Assembly: GCF_032397745.1 (NCBI RefSeq)
Contig: NZ_CP135921.1
Location: 1,240,001-1,304,000, forward strand
Source of the DNA: Bradyrhizobium prioriisuperbiae
GTDB taxonomy: Bacteria; Pseudomonadota; Alphaproteobacteria; Rhizobiales; Xanthobacteraceae
DNA length: 64,000 nucleotides
Direction: 5' to 3'
Below, one piece after another: positions 44,686 to 53,870 of the stretch. Under the pieces are notes generated by a model. That model was given only the letters and a program-made list of their open reading frames with translations, did no database searches and was not told the DNA's origin. A program made the translations under genes and the position numbers. Numbering within the stretch: position 1 is the stretch's first letter; each line of letters starts with the position of its first letter.

Positions 44686-45102
44686 TCAGGGCTGGCCGAC
44701 GGGCGGCTTGGCGGCGTCCTTGGTGCGGGCCACGAATTCCCAGGCTTCACGCAGTTCCGTCAGGCTGGCGATGATGCGACGATAATTTTCCGACACATCG
44801 CGGCGGCCGAACGAACGCAGACAGGCCAGGATCAGCGCGTTGTAGGTGTCATAAAGCCGATCCGCGACCGCGCCACCGCGAGCGAAATCGAGATTGTGAC
44901 TGAGACCGCGCAGGATCGCCGTCGCGCGCATCATGTGTCCGTGCGCCTCCTCGAAACGCCGGGCTTCCTGGGCCTCGATCGATTTCTGCAGGAACATGAT
45001 GGCGCCATTGTAGAGCATCACCATGGCCCTGAGCGGAGGAACAGTGACGGCGACCCCGCGATAGGCCTGGGCGGCGCGATAGGCCATCGAATTCTGTGTC
45101 AT
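44686..45102 (-). CDS. fliS: Flagellar export chaperone FliS
   Basis: A 138-residue helical protein that binds the flagellin C-terminus and stops it polymerising in the cytoplasm. YRGVAVTVPPLRAMVMLYNGAIMFL is the N-terminal family region (seen in parts as PPLRAMVMLYNGAI), and FARGGAVADRLYDTYNALI follows. The ATG overlaps the fliD stop (TGATG), so translation is coupled with the filament cap gene. Confidence 0.92.
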   Translation of the reverse strand: MTQNSMAYRAAQAYRGVAVTVPPLRAMVMLYNGAIMFLQKSIEAQEARRFEEAHGHMMRATAILRGLSHNLDFARGGAVADRLYDTYNALILACLRSFGRRDVSENYRRIIASLTELREAWEFVARTKDAAKPPVGQP

Positions 45103-46811
45103 CAGTTGTTTGAACTCGCATCGAGCAACGCGGTGAGATAGTTCAGCGTATTGTTGGCGCTCTGGATCGCCGCCTGATACTGCGCGTACTGGTTCTGCAG
45201 CATGGTCTGGTAAGTGGCGGCGTTGGCCTGGATGTCGGAGACCTTCTGCTCCAGCGTGGTGTCCTGCGTCTGCAAACCGGAGATCAGCGTCTGCAGCGCG
45301 CCGGATGTGGTGTTGGAGAAATTCTTGGCTATGTTGTAGATCTGCGCGGCGATCCCCGTCGTCGAGGTCACGGTGACCGACTGCGAGGTGGTACCGCTAT
45401 AGGTGAAGGCCATGCCGGCATAGGCAGTGCCGGAGGCACCGATGATGGTTTTGCCGCTGACCGAGAACATGGAACTATCGCCCCCGACCGAAGCGGATGT
45501 CAGGTTTCCCGAGCTGTCGACCTCGATGTCCAGCGTGAACGACGACGGCGGTGAGGTTCCGCTGTTCACCACGTTCAGTTGGCCGCTGGAGGTCGTGGTC
45601 TGCGCCGCCAGCAGACTGGTCAGGCCGCTCAGGTTCGACGACAAGCTCGTCTCGAGCGCGCTGCTGTCGAGGACGAGTTCGTTCGAGGTGTTGAAAGACA
45701 GCCCGAGATCGCTCATCGACAGGCTGTCAAGCGAGGTGCTCAGCGCCTGCTGGAGCTGGGTCATGATATCGCGCATGGTGCCGTCGCCAAACAGCACCGC
45801 GCTCGACGCCGCGGTCCCGTCCGAATTCTGCGCCTGCTGAGTGACCACATAATCGCGGAATGCGTTGTAATCGGTGACGAAAGTCTCGATCGCCGACTCG
45901 ATCTGGCTGGTGTTGGTGCCGATGCTGATGTTGAGGGAGGTTCCGCTCGGGGTCGCCTGCAGCAGGTTGAACGTAACGCCGCTCAGCACATCGGTGATGT
46001 CGTTGGTGTCGCGGGTGATGGTGATGCCGTCGAGACTGATGATCGCCGACTGCGCCGTCTGCAGCACGTCAGTGAAGGCACCTGAACTATCGGTCACGCC
46101 GAGCGCATTGAGAATATCCGTCGACGATCCGGATGTGCTGCTGGTGACGATATCGGCGGCATCCTGGGTTCCGGACAACACCAGCTCGTACTCCCCGCTG
46201 GACACCTGCACGACGGAGGCCTGCACGTTCGTCGTGGACGTCTGCGCATTGACGGCATCGACGATATCGAGCAGCGACATGTCGCTGGTGACGGAGATGG
46301 TGGCGCTGGTGCCGCCGGACAGGCCGAGCGAAAAAGAACCGGAATAGCCGAGCGCCGTGCTCTGGCTGGATTGCGCCGACCCGATCACCTTGTGTGCGGT
46401 CGCGAGCTGAGTGATCTCAAGAGTATGGTCGCCGGTTGCGGCGCCGTTGCTCACGGACATTCCCAGCGCCGAGCTCGCGCTGACGTCGCCAGTCGCGGTG
46501 ATGGTCGCCGACCGCGACGCGAAAGCGTTGGTCGCCAGCGAGTTAACGATCGAGGAATTGAGAGAGGTCAGCCCCGATGACAGCGTGCTGAGCAGCGTCT
46601 GCAGCTGCTGATAGGCTGTGATCTTGGCCTCGTTGGCCGTGATGGTGGTCTGGATGCTCGTTGCGGCGGCGAGCTTGGCATTGACCTGCGCCGTGATCAG
46701 CGCACTCCAGTCGAGGCTCGTCGATGTCGTGGTGCCCGTGGTCGTCACCGTGCTCGCCGAACTGCTGCTCGTCGAGGAGGAGGTCGCGCTGCTCACCGTC
46801 ATCTGGGCCAT
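45102..46811 (-). CDS. fliD: Flagellar filament cap protein FliD
   Basis: A 569-residue protein that forms the cap for filament growth. The conserved N-terminal part is LDWSALITAQVNAKLAAATS followed by KITAYQQLQTLLSTL, and the C-terminal region has QNQYAQYQAAIQSANNTLNYL. Typical internal FliD segments are TITRDTNDITDVLSGVTFNL and IETFVTDYNAFRDYV. The first 35 residues are nearly all Ser/Thr. It lies 58 bases downstream of flagellin and overlaps fliS. Confidence 0.94.
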   Translation of the reverse strand: MAQMTVSSATSSSTSSSSASTVTTTGTTTSTSLDWSALITAQVNAKLAAATSIQTTITANEAKITAYQQLQTLLSTLSSGLTSLNSSIVNSLATNAFASRSATITATGDVSASSALGMSVSNGAATGDHTLEITQLATAHKVIGSAQSSQSTALGYSGSFSLGLSGGTSATISVTSDMSLLDIVDAVNAQTSTTNVQASVVQVSSGEYELVLSGTQDAADIVTSSTSGSSTDILNALGVTDSSGAFTDVLQTAQSAIISLDGITITRDTNDITDVLSGVTFNLLQATPSGTSLNISIGTNTSQIESAIETFVTDYNAFRDYVVTQQAQNSDGTAASSAVLFGDGTMRDIMTQLQQALSTSLDSLSMSDLGLSFNTSNELVLDSSALETSLSSNLSGLTSLLAAQTTTSSGQLNVVNSGTSPPSSFTLDIEVDSSGNLTSASVGGDSSMFSVSGKTIIGASGTAYAGMAFTYSGTTSQSVTVTSTTGIAAQIYNIAKNFSNTTSGALQTLISGLQTQDTTLEQKVSDIQANAATYQTMLQNQYAQYQAAIQSANNTLNYLTALLDASSNN

Positions 46812-46869
46812 TCCATCTTGTGAGGAAGCGGGCCGGACAATGGCCGGCCCGCCTTACTCGTGGCTTTTG

Positions 46870-47697
46870 TTAGCCCAGCAGCTTCAGCAGGTACTGCGGC
46901 ATCTGGTTGGCCGCGGTTTCCGCGGACACCGCCGCCTGGGTCTTCACTTCCGCCGACGACAGCTTCGCCTGCTCCGACGCGATATCAACGTCCTTGATGG
47001 CGGAGTTGGCCGACTGCAGGTTCTGGACCTGGGTCGCAATCGTGTCGGCACTGAAGTTGAACCGCGACTCCTGGGCACCGATGTCGGCGCGCGCCTTGGA
47101 CACGGTATCGATCGCGCTATCCAGCGCGGTCAGTGCGGTGGTCGCGCCGGTCTGCGTGCTGATATCGAGCGAGACGCCGAGGGTCGATGAATTGATGGTC
47201 GAGAGCGTGATGTTGATGGTATCGGTGGATGACGAGCCGACCAGCACCGAGATGCCGGACGAGAACGCGCTGCCAGAGCCGAGCAGGGTCTGACCGCTGT
47301 AGCGGGTGCCGGTGGAGATGCTGTCGATTTCGTCCGAGAGCTGCGAGAATTCCGACTGGATGTAGGCGCGGCTCGAAGTGGTGACAGTGCCCGAGGCGGA
47401 CTGCGAGGCCAGCGACTTCATGCGGGCCAGGATGTCGCTGATGTTCGAGGCGGCGCCGTCAGCGGTCTGCAGGATCGAGGTGGCCTGCGAAGCGTTGGTC
47501 GCGGCCTGCTGCAGGGCGGTGACGTCCGACGAAATGCGGGTCGAGATCGCAAGGCCGGCGGCGTCGTCGGAGGCGGAGGTGATGCGCGAGCCGCTGGACA
47601 GCTTGGCGAGCGAGCTCGATTCCTGGGCGGAGTTGATATTGAGATAGCGGACGGCGGCGTTCGCGGCGATGTTGGTCGAAATGACGGGCATGTACAA
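46870..47697 (-). CDS. Flagellin
   Basis: A 275-residue filament protein. The N-terminal D0/D1 part has ISTNIAANAAVRYLNINS, AKLSSGSRITSASDDAAGLA and QTADGAASNISDILARMKSL; the C-terminal part has DVASEQAKLSS-type and ends QMPQYLLKLLG. There is almost no variable D2/D3 region: only a short Ser/Thr-rich middle (SGISVLVGSSSTDTIN) joins the conserved ends. This compact form is common in Bradyrhizobium-like bacteria. It is upstream of fliD and fliS on the same strand. Confidence 0.96.
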   Translation of the reverse strand: MYMPVISTNIAANAAVRYLNINSAQESSSLAKLSSGSRITSASDDAAGLAISTRISSDVTALQQAATNASQATSILQTADGAASNISDILARMKSLASQSASGTVTTSSRAYIQSEFSQLSDEIDSISTGTRYSGQTLLGSGSAFSSGISVLVGSSSTDTINITLSTINSSTLGVSLDISTQTGATTALTALDSAIDTVSKARADIGAQESRFNFSADTIATQVQNLQSANSAIKDVDIASEQAKLSSAEVKTQAAVSAETAANQMPQYLLKLLG

Positions 47698-47830
47698 GCT
47701 CCTGTAATGATGGGCACGACATGCCGCATCAGGGATACAACGGTGACGCGGGCCCAGCCCCCGTCTGTGCGATCAAACGGGACGACCGTCATTTGTCAGG
47801 CGGCAAATCTTGCGACGCCGATTTTTATGG

Positions 47831-48532
47831 TTAGGAATCGGTAAACGAGTGGCGGATGTCCCGCTCATGCCGGCGCAGGATTTCGCGCAGTTGTTGCCGC
47901 CCGCGCTTGAGCAGTGACTCCACCGCACTGACCGTGGTCTCCATGACGTCGGCGATCTCGCCGTTGCTCATGTTCTCGTGATACGACAGGATGACCGCGA
48001 CACGCTGCTGCTCCGGCAGACGCTGCATCGCCGCCTCCAGCATGCCGCTGACTTCATTGCGCTCGATCACGCTGGTGGCGTCGGGCTGCTTGTCGGCCAT
48101 CTCGGGAACGGCATCGACGTTCTCCGTGCGCGGCCGGCGGCGCATGTCGATGCAGCGGTTGGTGACGACGCGATAGAGCCAGGTGGAGAACTTGGCGCGG
48201 CCGTGCTGCCAGCGGCCACGATGGGTCCAGACCTTCAGCAGCGTGTCCTGCACGACGTCCTCGGCATCAGCACGGCTTTCGACGATGCGCAACGCGATGG
48301 CGTAAGCGCGATCGATGTGCCGCGCCACCAGAAGCCGAAACGCCGCCTCGTCGTTGGCGGCGAGGCGGTCGAGCAATTCCTTGTCTTCGTCGACGACGTC
48401 CACGGTCGCAGCTTCGCCCGCATCGACCTGCACATCGGCCGAAGGCCAGGCCGGCGCGTCCCCAGCGGGCACTACTGGCACCACATTTGCCTCGATCTCG
48501 GCCGGAGCCCAGATATCAAGCGCGTAGCTCAT
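47831..48532 (-). CDS. ECF-type RNA polymerase sigma factor
   Basis: A 233-residue sigma factor; the ATG at 48532 (MSYALDIWAP) is chosen over a start at 48604, because the extra 24 residues are unlike the family. The first 55 residues are an acidic, Pro/Ala/Val-rich extension not typical of ECF factors. Region 2 spans about residues 62-135 (AFRLLVARHIDRAYAIALRI in part, ADAEDVVQDTLLKVW, KFSTWLYRVVTNRCIDMRRR). Region 4 is near 170-225 (LPEQQRVAVILSYHENMSN, TTVSAVESLLKRGRQ). Located just upstream of flagellin on the same strand. The signal it answers to is unknown. Confidence 0.9.
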   Translation of the reverse strand: MSYALDIWAPAEIEANVVPVVPAGDAPAWPSADVQVDAGEAATVDVVDEDKELLDRLAANDEAAFRLLVARHIDRAYAIALRIVESRADAEDVVQDTLLKVWTHRGRWQHGRAKFSTWLYRVVTNRCIDMRRRPRTENVDAVPEMADKQPDATSVIERNEVSGMLEAAMQRLPEQQRVAVILSYHENMSNGEIADVMETTVSAVESLLKRGRQQLREILRRHERDIRHSFTDS

Positions 48533-49052
48533 CCCCAATCTCCAACCCGCAACGCCGATGGCGCACATCCCAAGCGGCTTCTGACGGTTCAACGCAGCGG
48601 CCAAAAAATTCAGGCGAATATTTTTTCTTATTTTTCAATAACTTAGGTGGAGTTTTTTGCCGGCCGGGAGGCAAAACATGCCGAGCGGGCACGTTGCCGG
48701 CATCCCCCTTCTCCCCTGTCGACCTGCAGATCAGCATGATGACCGTCACCCAAAGACATGCGGCGGCGCACGAATGCGGCCGGAAATACTGGCTAAAACG
48801 CAAACTGGATCGAGATACGCGCACGCACATCGACTGTGTGCAGATGACCGGCAGCCGAATATCGCGAACTGGCGTTCGATGATTTTCACTCGGCAATTTT
48901 TTCCGAATCATCGATTGCACGTTATCGCATTTTTCGAATCTGTCTGGATCGCGCGACCAAAAAATCGCCACGTAGAAATTTTCTGAAACAACACCGCCTG
49001 ATTTTTCTCGCTGCATCGTTGATGTGATGCTGAGGGACGGGGAAAATCTGCA
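48533..49052. promoter_or_regulatory. AT-rich divergent intergenic region between ECF sigma and HAD gene
   Basis: About 520 bases with no supportable gene, clearly richer in A/T than the flanks (for example TATTTTTTCTTATTTTTC near 48618). TTTTGCC at 48655 pairs with GGCAAAA at 48670 as a short hairpin. It must hold the promoters of the sigma factor (minus) and the HAD-glycosyltransferase operon (plus). No specific boxes could be placed. Confidence 0.5.
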
Positions 49053-51518
49053 ATGACGATCGTGACGGTCGATGCGGCGCGTCGCGAGCGCGCCGTTGCC
49101 GCGTGTTCATTCGACGTGTTCGATACGTTTCTGCTGCGCGCCTGCACCACGCCGGACGGCGTGTTCGAGCGCGCGTATCAACGCTTGTCCTTGTCCAAAG
49201 CATTTCCAAACGTATCTGAAAGTTTCATTCAGCATCGCATCATGGCGGAAGCGCGTGCGCGCCGCGTGGCCAAGAACGCGCGCGGATCGAGCGAGGTCGG
49301 CATCGCGGAGATCTATTCCTTCTTTCCATTCAGGCTGTTCGGCCTCGATCGCAGCGCCCTGAGCGATCTCGTCGACGCGGAGTTCGAAGCCGAACTGGAG
49401 CTGTGTCGCGAAAATCCGGAAATGATTCAGCAATACACCGACATGAAGCGCAGGGGTTATCGCACCGGCTTCATCTCGGACACCTACTGGAGCACGGACC
49501 AGCTCGGCCGCTTGCTGCGCGCATGCAGTCCGGGCCTCGACTGGGATTTTCTCTACGCATCGTGCGAGAACGGGACCAGCAAGAGCGAAGCCCTGTTCGC
49601 GCGGTATCTGTCTGAACAGCAGGTCGATCCGGCAACAGCGCTGCATGTCGGCGATAACGCGACAGCCGATATCAAGGGCGCGAAGCGGCACGGCATCCGG
49701 GCGCGATATTATCCGCAGGCGAGCCGGGCTCTGGCCGCACAGCTGCAGCGGGAGAGTTCGGTCTTCACGCTGTTGTGTCCGGGACATTCCCCCCGGCTCG
49801 ATCAGGGATCACGCACCCTGCGCCGGATCGTGTCGGCCCAGACCCCGGAAAAGTCTCCGGCCTTTCGGCTCGGCGTCACCACGCTGGGACCGATGATGGC
49901 GGCCTTCGATGCCTTCATCGACGAACGCGCCGCACGGCTGCGGCAAGACAAGGCAAGGAAGGTTGCAGTCGCCTTCCTCGGCCGTGACGGCTTTCTGCCG
50001 CATCGCATCTGGCAGGCGTTGCACGGCGACACCGCGTCGTATCTCGAAATCAATCGGCGCGTCAGCCTGATCGGCTCCGCCACCACCACCGCGCCGCTGG
50101 TCAAACTGCTGCGCGAGATCGTCAAAATCGACGCTACTGCGTTCGGCGCCATCGTCAAGGTCTTGCCGCCCGCCGTCGTTGCATTCTTCAACCAATTCCC
50201 CGACGGCATCACCAGCGGCAAGGAGCTTGCGAAAGCCTTGCCCCACCTGATCGAGGAAGCGCAAATCAGGGATCTCGCAGCCGCGGTGCGCGCCTCGCTG
50301 CTGGTCTATCTCAGGCACACCATTCCGGACTTCGACACCTGCACTGATCTGGTTCTTGCCGACCTCGGCTATGCCGGCAGCGTGCAGAAGGCTCTTCGCC
50401 AGATTTTCGATCAGGAAGGCATCGGCATCCGCATCCACGGCGCCTATCTGATGACGCTCGATGATGCCTTCCACGACCTCGACGACAACGACACGGCCGA
50501 GGGCCTGATCTCGGACCTCATCGTCACACCCCACGTCAAGCGCATGCTGGGCCATAACATTGCGCTGCTCGAGCAGATCTGCTGTTCCGCCGACGGCTCG
50601 GTGCGGGACTATCGCGGCGGCGAGGTGCTGCGCGAGATCAACCCTCGGCCGGCAGAACAGCTCGCGCTTGCCGCGAAGATCCAGGCCGGCGCCCTCGCTT
50701 TCGTCGACCGCGCATGCGAGTTCAGCCCGCGATATGGTCTGCACCCGTTCAAGGCGCCGGACGTGATGGCGCGCTGGACCGCCGCGATCCTGGGTCGCCT
50801 GCTGCTGCTGCCCGATGATGACGAACTGCTCCTGCTCGGCACTCTCAAGCACGACGTCAATCTCGGCACCCAGGCGCTGGCGCCGATGCTGGATGATGCG
50901 GCGATCAGGCATCAGCTGGTCGCCGGCGGACTATTGGCGGCCTGCGCCAACCCGGGGCCATCAATGTGGATCGCCGGCAGCTTCGCGTGCCTGTCCCCGT
51001 CGCACGCGTTCCTGTATCTGCTGTTCGGTGCCAACCGGCTGCCCGCCGATGTCTTTGGCGACATCAGATGCGGCGATATCCAGATCGGCCTGTTCGCGGC
51101 GAATGGCAGCGCAACCATGGAAAACGTGCCCTGCTATCGCACCGGATTCGGCGATATCCGGATTCGAATTCCGGTGTCGAGCACCATGGATGTCCAGACC
51201 ATCGCCGTTCCGCTGGCCACAATCGCGCCCGAGGGGCTGTTGCACGGTGTCACGGTCGAAGCCGGAACGACGATCCAGACAATATCGAAGAGCCTGGACG
51301 TCACGGCACTCCCCGACAGCAAGCTGACGATGGCCGGTCTCACGGTATCCGGCCGCCACTATCGCGCGAACGATGGTGACGGCTGCCTGCTGATCACCGT
51401 CGATCCACTGAAACAGCCGGTCGCGATCTTCAGCGTGGCCCTGACCTCGCTCAGCGGCAATCGCATCCTCGCCCTGCAGGACACAGACGCCGCCGGACCT
51501 CATACCAGCGTCGCATAA
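49053..51518 (+). CDS. Large HAD-superfamily protein (COG5610-like)
   Basis: An 821-residue cytoplasmic protein. The N-terminal HAD domain has motif I SFDVFDTFL (Asp21 as nucleophile), motif II FISDTYW, a Lys in NGTSKSEAL as motif III, and motif IV HVGDNATADIKGAK. The complete set suggests an active phosphatase-type fold. A second large region carries FLGRDGFLPHRIWQAL and VLADLGYAGSVQKAL, seen in large HAD proteins encoded in polysaccharide and glycan clusters. The last 250 residues look beta-rich and are of unknown kind. It is followed by glycosyltransferase-like and formyltransferase-like genes on the same strand. Substrate unknown, presumably a sugar phosphate or glycan precursor. Confidence 0.8.
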   Translation: MTIVTVDAARRERAVAACSFDVFDTFLLRACTTPDGVFERAYQRLSLSKAFPNVSESFIQHRIMAEARARRVAKNARGSSEVGIAEIYSFFPFRLFGLDRSALSDLVDAEFEAELELCRENPEMIQQYTDMKRRGYRTGFISDTYWSTDQLGRLLRACSPGLDWDFLYASCENGTSKSEALFARYLSEQQVDPATALHVGDNATADIKGAKRHGIRARYYPQASRALAAQLQRESSVFTLLCPGHSPRLDQGSRTLRRIVSAQTPEKSPAFRLGVTTLGPMMAAFDAFIDERAARLRQDKARKVAVAFLGRDGFLPHRIWQALHGDTASYLEINRRVSLIGSATTTAPLVKLLREIVKIDATAFGAIVKVLPPAVVAFFNQFPDGITSGKELAKALPHLIEEAQIRDLAAAVRASLLVYLRHTIPDFDTCTDLVLADLGYAGSVQKALRQIFDQEGIGIRIHGAYLMTLDDAFHDLDDNDTAEGLISDLIVTPHVKRMLGHNIALLEQICCSADGSVRDYRGGEVLREINPRPAEQLALAAKIQAGALAFVDRACEFSPRYGLHPFKAPDVMARWTAAILGRLLLLPDDDELLLLGTLKHDVNLGTQALAPMLDDAAIRHQLVAGGLLAACANPGPSMWIAGSFACLSPSHAFLYLLFGANRLPADVFGDIRCGDIQIGLFAANGSATMENVPCYRTGFGDIRIRIPVSSTMDVQTIAVPLATIAPEGLLHGVTVEAGTTIQTISKSLDVTALPDSKLTMAGLTVSGRHYRANDGDGCLLITVDPLKQPVAIFSVALTSLSGNRILALQDTDAAGPHTSVA

Positions 51519-51571
51519 TTTCCACCGCCTGATTGCCGCCGCTCGTCCGTAAAACCCTGAAAAGGGGCGAT

Positions 51572-52972
51572 ATGGACATGATTGAAACGACCACGGCGCA
51601 TGACTTTTCGGCGGATGCACTGGATGCGCTGCTTGTCTCCCACCATATCAGGCTGAATGACCAGCAGCGCCGGCGCTTGCAATGGCTCGGCTCCCGGTTC
51701 GGCATGCCCGTGCTCTGGGACGGTCCCGATGCTGCGATCGCCGACAGCAAGTTGATCATCGTTCTCGAGCCACCGAGCGGCCCCCGCGCCGAACTGTTCT
51801 TTCGCTCCCTGCATGCCGGCTGCATCGTGGTCATTCCATTCGGGGAAAATCCCGGCTTCGATTTCCTGAAATCCAAGCTGATCGATTTCGGCACCGTCGG
51901 CGCCACCGGATGGAAGGGGCCGCATGAAATGTGGTGGGGCGGCGTCAGTTGGTCGACCGTCATGCCCGCGGCCGGCGATCGGCAGCTGCCACGCGTCGCC
52001 TCATGCTATCCACGCGATTGCGGCAAGGATCACATCCGCCCGCTGGCGCGCTCGCTCACCACGCTCGGCCTCGACTTCGACATCGAGGTGATCGATGCCA
52101 CGACGCCCGGCCAGTTGCTCGGCTCGGAGAAAGCCGACTTCATCCTGAAGATGTGGCAGAAGCACACGCGCCCGATCCTCTGGGTGGAGGCTGATGCGGA
52201 GATGATCGACCTGCCGCACCTGCCCGCGAGCCTCGACTGCGATTTCGCCGTCCACAAATGGAATCGCTGGGAGATGTCGACCCGCACGCTTTACTTCGGA
52301 CGTTCGCCGGCCGCGGAAGCGATGCTGCAGGCCTGGCTTTGCTTCGCCTCGACCTACCCCGCAATCTGGGAGGGTTATGTGCTGGACCAGGCCTGGAGCC
52401 TGATATCGTCACAGATGTCGCTCGACACGGTCTGGCTGCCCCGCGCCTATCACGCCATGCGCGGCGATCAGGATCCGCGCCGACGCCCGGTCGTCGCGCA
52501 CAGCGTGGAGACCACTACGGCCGATCTCGGCCCCGAACTGAACTTCCCGAAGACATTGCAGAGCGCACGGCGCGCCAGCCGCACCGGCGCGCCGGAATCG
52601 CTGGTGGTGATGACAGCGCCGGTGCAGCCGAGCCAGCCGGTGACGGTAATCCTGCGCGACATCCAGTCCGCCGGAGCCCGCACCGTCGCGGCGAGCATCG
52701 AAGCCGTGACGCAGGCCTTCGCAGATGATCCCGGCGGGTTCAGCCATATGGAGTTGTCGCTGTGCCCCTGGCAGGACGACGTCAAGGCCGCGACATCCGT
52801 TGCCAATTCCGCCAACCATCGCATTCTCGAGATCGCGCCGTCATCCAGCGTACCAAGCTCGTTGTTTCGCACCCTCGCGGATTCGATCCCGCTGGCGCCC
52901 GGAAACGTCGTCGCGCTGGCGGCACGGCGCGAGAGTGGCCGCAACCAACCGGAATTGCTTCCGCCGGCCTGA
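51572..52972 (+). CDS. Glycosyltransferase-like protein
   Basis: A 466-residue soluble protein from the ATG at 51572 (AAGGGG at 51561 precedes). An upstream frame start at 51533 is less likely. The middle contains RPILWVEADAEMIDLP near residue 207: a beta-strand followed by an acidic DxE/DxD-like motif as in nucleotide-sugar glycosyltransferases of the GT-A fold. After it comes EGYVLDQAWSLISSQ and LPRAYHAMRG, resembling the acceptor-side region of the same group. The first 130 residues and the last 120 are unlike known domains. It probably transfers a sugar to a glycan or protein; the exact family is not settled by eye. Confidence 0.65.
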   Translation: MDMIETTTAHDFSADALDALLVSHHIRLNDQQRRRLQWLGSRFGMPVLWDGPDAAIADSKLIIVLEPPSGPRAELFFRSLHAGCIVVIPFGENPGFDFLKSKLIDFGTVGATGWKGPHEMWWGGVSWSTVMPAAGDRQLPRVASCYPRDCGKDHIRPLARSLTTLGLDFDIEVIDATTPGQLLGSEKADFILKMWQKHTRPILWVEADAEMIDLPHLPASLDCDFAVHKWNRWEMSTRTLYFGRSPAAEAMLQAWLCFASTYPAIWEGYVLDQAWSLISSQMSLDTVWLPRAYHAMRGDQDPRRRPVVAHSVETTTADLGPELNFPKTLQSARRASRTGAPESLVVMTAPVQPSQPVTVILRDIQSAGARTVAASIEAVTQAFADDPGGFSHMELSLCPWQDDVKAATSVANSANHRILEIAPSSSVPSSLFRTLADSIPLAPGNVVALAARRESGRNQPELLPPA

Positions 52973-53015
52973 ACCAGCAGACCACAACAGAGTTCTCGAA
53001 CGAGATTGAAAGACC

Positions 53016-53780
53016 ATGCTCACCGATATCATTCTGCTGACCGGCCTTCCGCAACAGCACGTTGCCCTGAGTGCGTTGCTGAGGGAGCACAATCCGCAAC
53101 TTTCGTTCCGTTTCGCTCTGACCGCTGACGATCTGGAGGCGCTCGATCCGGCGACCCTGGACAACACGCGCCTTATCGCTTTCACCACCGGCGTGATTGT
53201 CCCGCCACGCATCCTGAGCGCGCTCGGCCACGGCGCCTATAATTTCCACCCAGGTTCACCGGATTACCCCGGCTGGGCTCCGGCTCATTTCGCCCTCTAT
53301 GAAGGCGCGACAAGCTTCGGCGCGACCGCGCATCTGATGGCGGAGAACGTCGACTCAGGTCCGATCATCGGGACCGAAAACTTCACAATCCCGGGCAACA
53401 TCGCGGTGCGTGAACTCGAACAGATCGCTTTCGTGCGGCTGGCCTATCTGTTCTGGCGGCTGGCCAAGGATCTGGCGACCCGCGCGGAACCGATGCCGGT
53501 GCTGCCGGTCTCATGGAGTAACCGAAAGAGCACCCGGCAGATGTATCTGTCGGCCTGCGATATCCCGGCGGACATTTCGCAAGCCGACCTCGAACTGCGC
53601 ATCCGCGCTTTCCAGGACGATTTCCGAGCCATCCATCCGACGATCACGCTGCATGGATTTCAGTTTCAACTGGTGGCGGACGACAAGACAACCACAGCAC
53701 CCGCGCCCCAGAGCCATTCCACGGCGCCATTCGCAGTATCCATCGACGCGCCACCGATCGCTGCGGCGCAGCAATATTAG
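53016..53780 (+). CDS. Formyltransferase-family protein (sugar N-formyltransferase-like)
   Basis: A 254-residue protein of the formyl_trans_N fold. The catalytic triad Asn-His-Asp is visible: NFHPGSPDYPG (Asn and His, near residues 75-78) and ENVDSGPIIG (Asp, near residue 112). It is too short and lacks the C-terminal domain of methionyl-tRNA formyltransferase, and it sits in a glycan-type cluster. Formylation of a 4-amino or 3-amino sugar from 10-formyl-THF is therefore more likely. The C-terminal 40 residues are Ala/Pro/Thr-rich. Its neighbours are the HAD and glycosyltransferase-like genes. Confidence 0.75.
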   Translation: MLTDIILLTGLPQQHVALSALLREHNPQLSFRFALTADDLEALDPATLDNTRLIAFTTGVIVPPRILSALGHGAYNFHPGSPDYPGWAPAHFALYEGATSFGATAHLMAENVDSGPIIGTENFTIPGNIAVRELEQIAFVRLAYLFWRLAKDLATRAEPMPVLPVSWSNRKSTRQMYLSACDIPADISQADLELRIRAFQDDFRAIHPTITLHGFQFQLVADDKTTTAPAPQSHSTAPFAVSIDAPPIAAAQQY

Positions 53781-53870
53781 CACAGGCCACTTCCAGAACG
53801 TCGCGATCCCTTAACAGCAGCTCGCCCAATCGATATCGTACGGCCCCAACGTATTGGAATGGGCGGGGAC

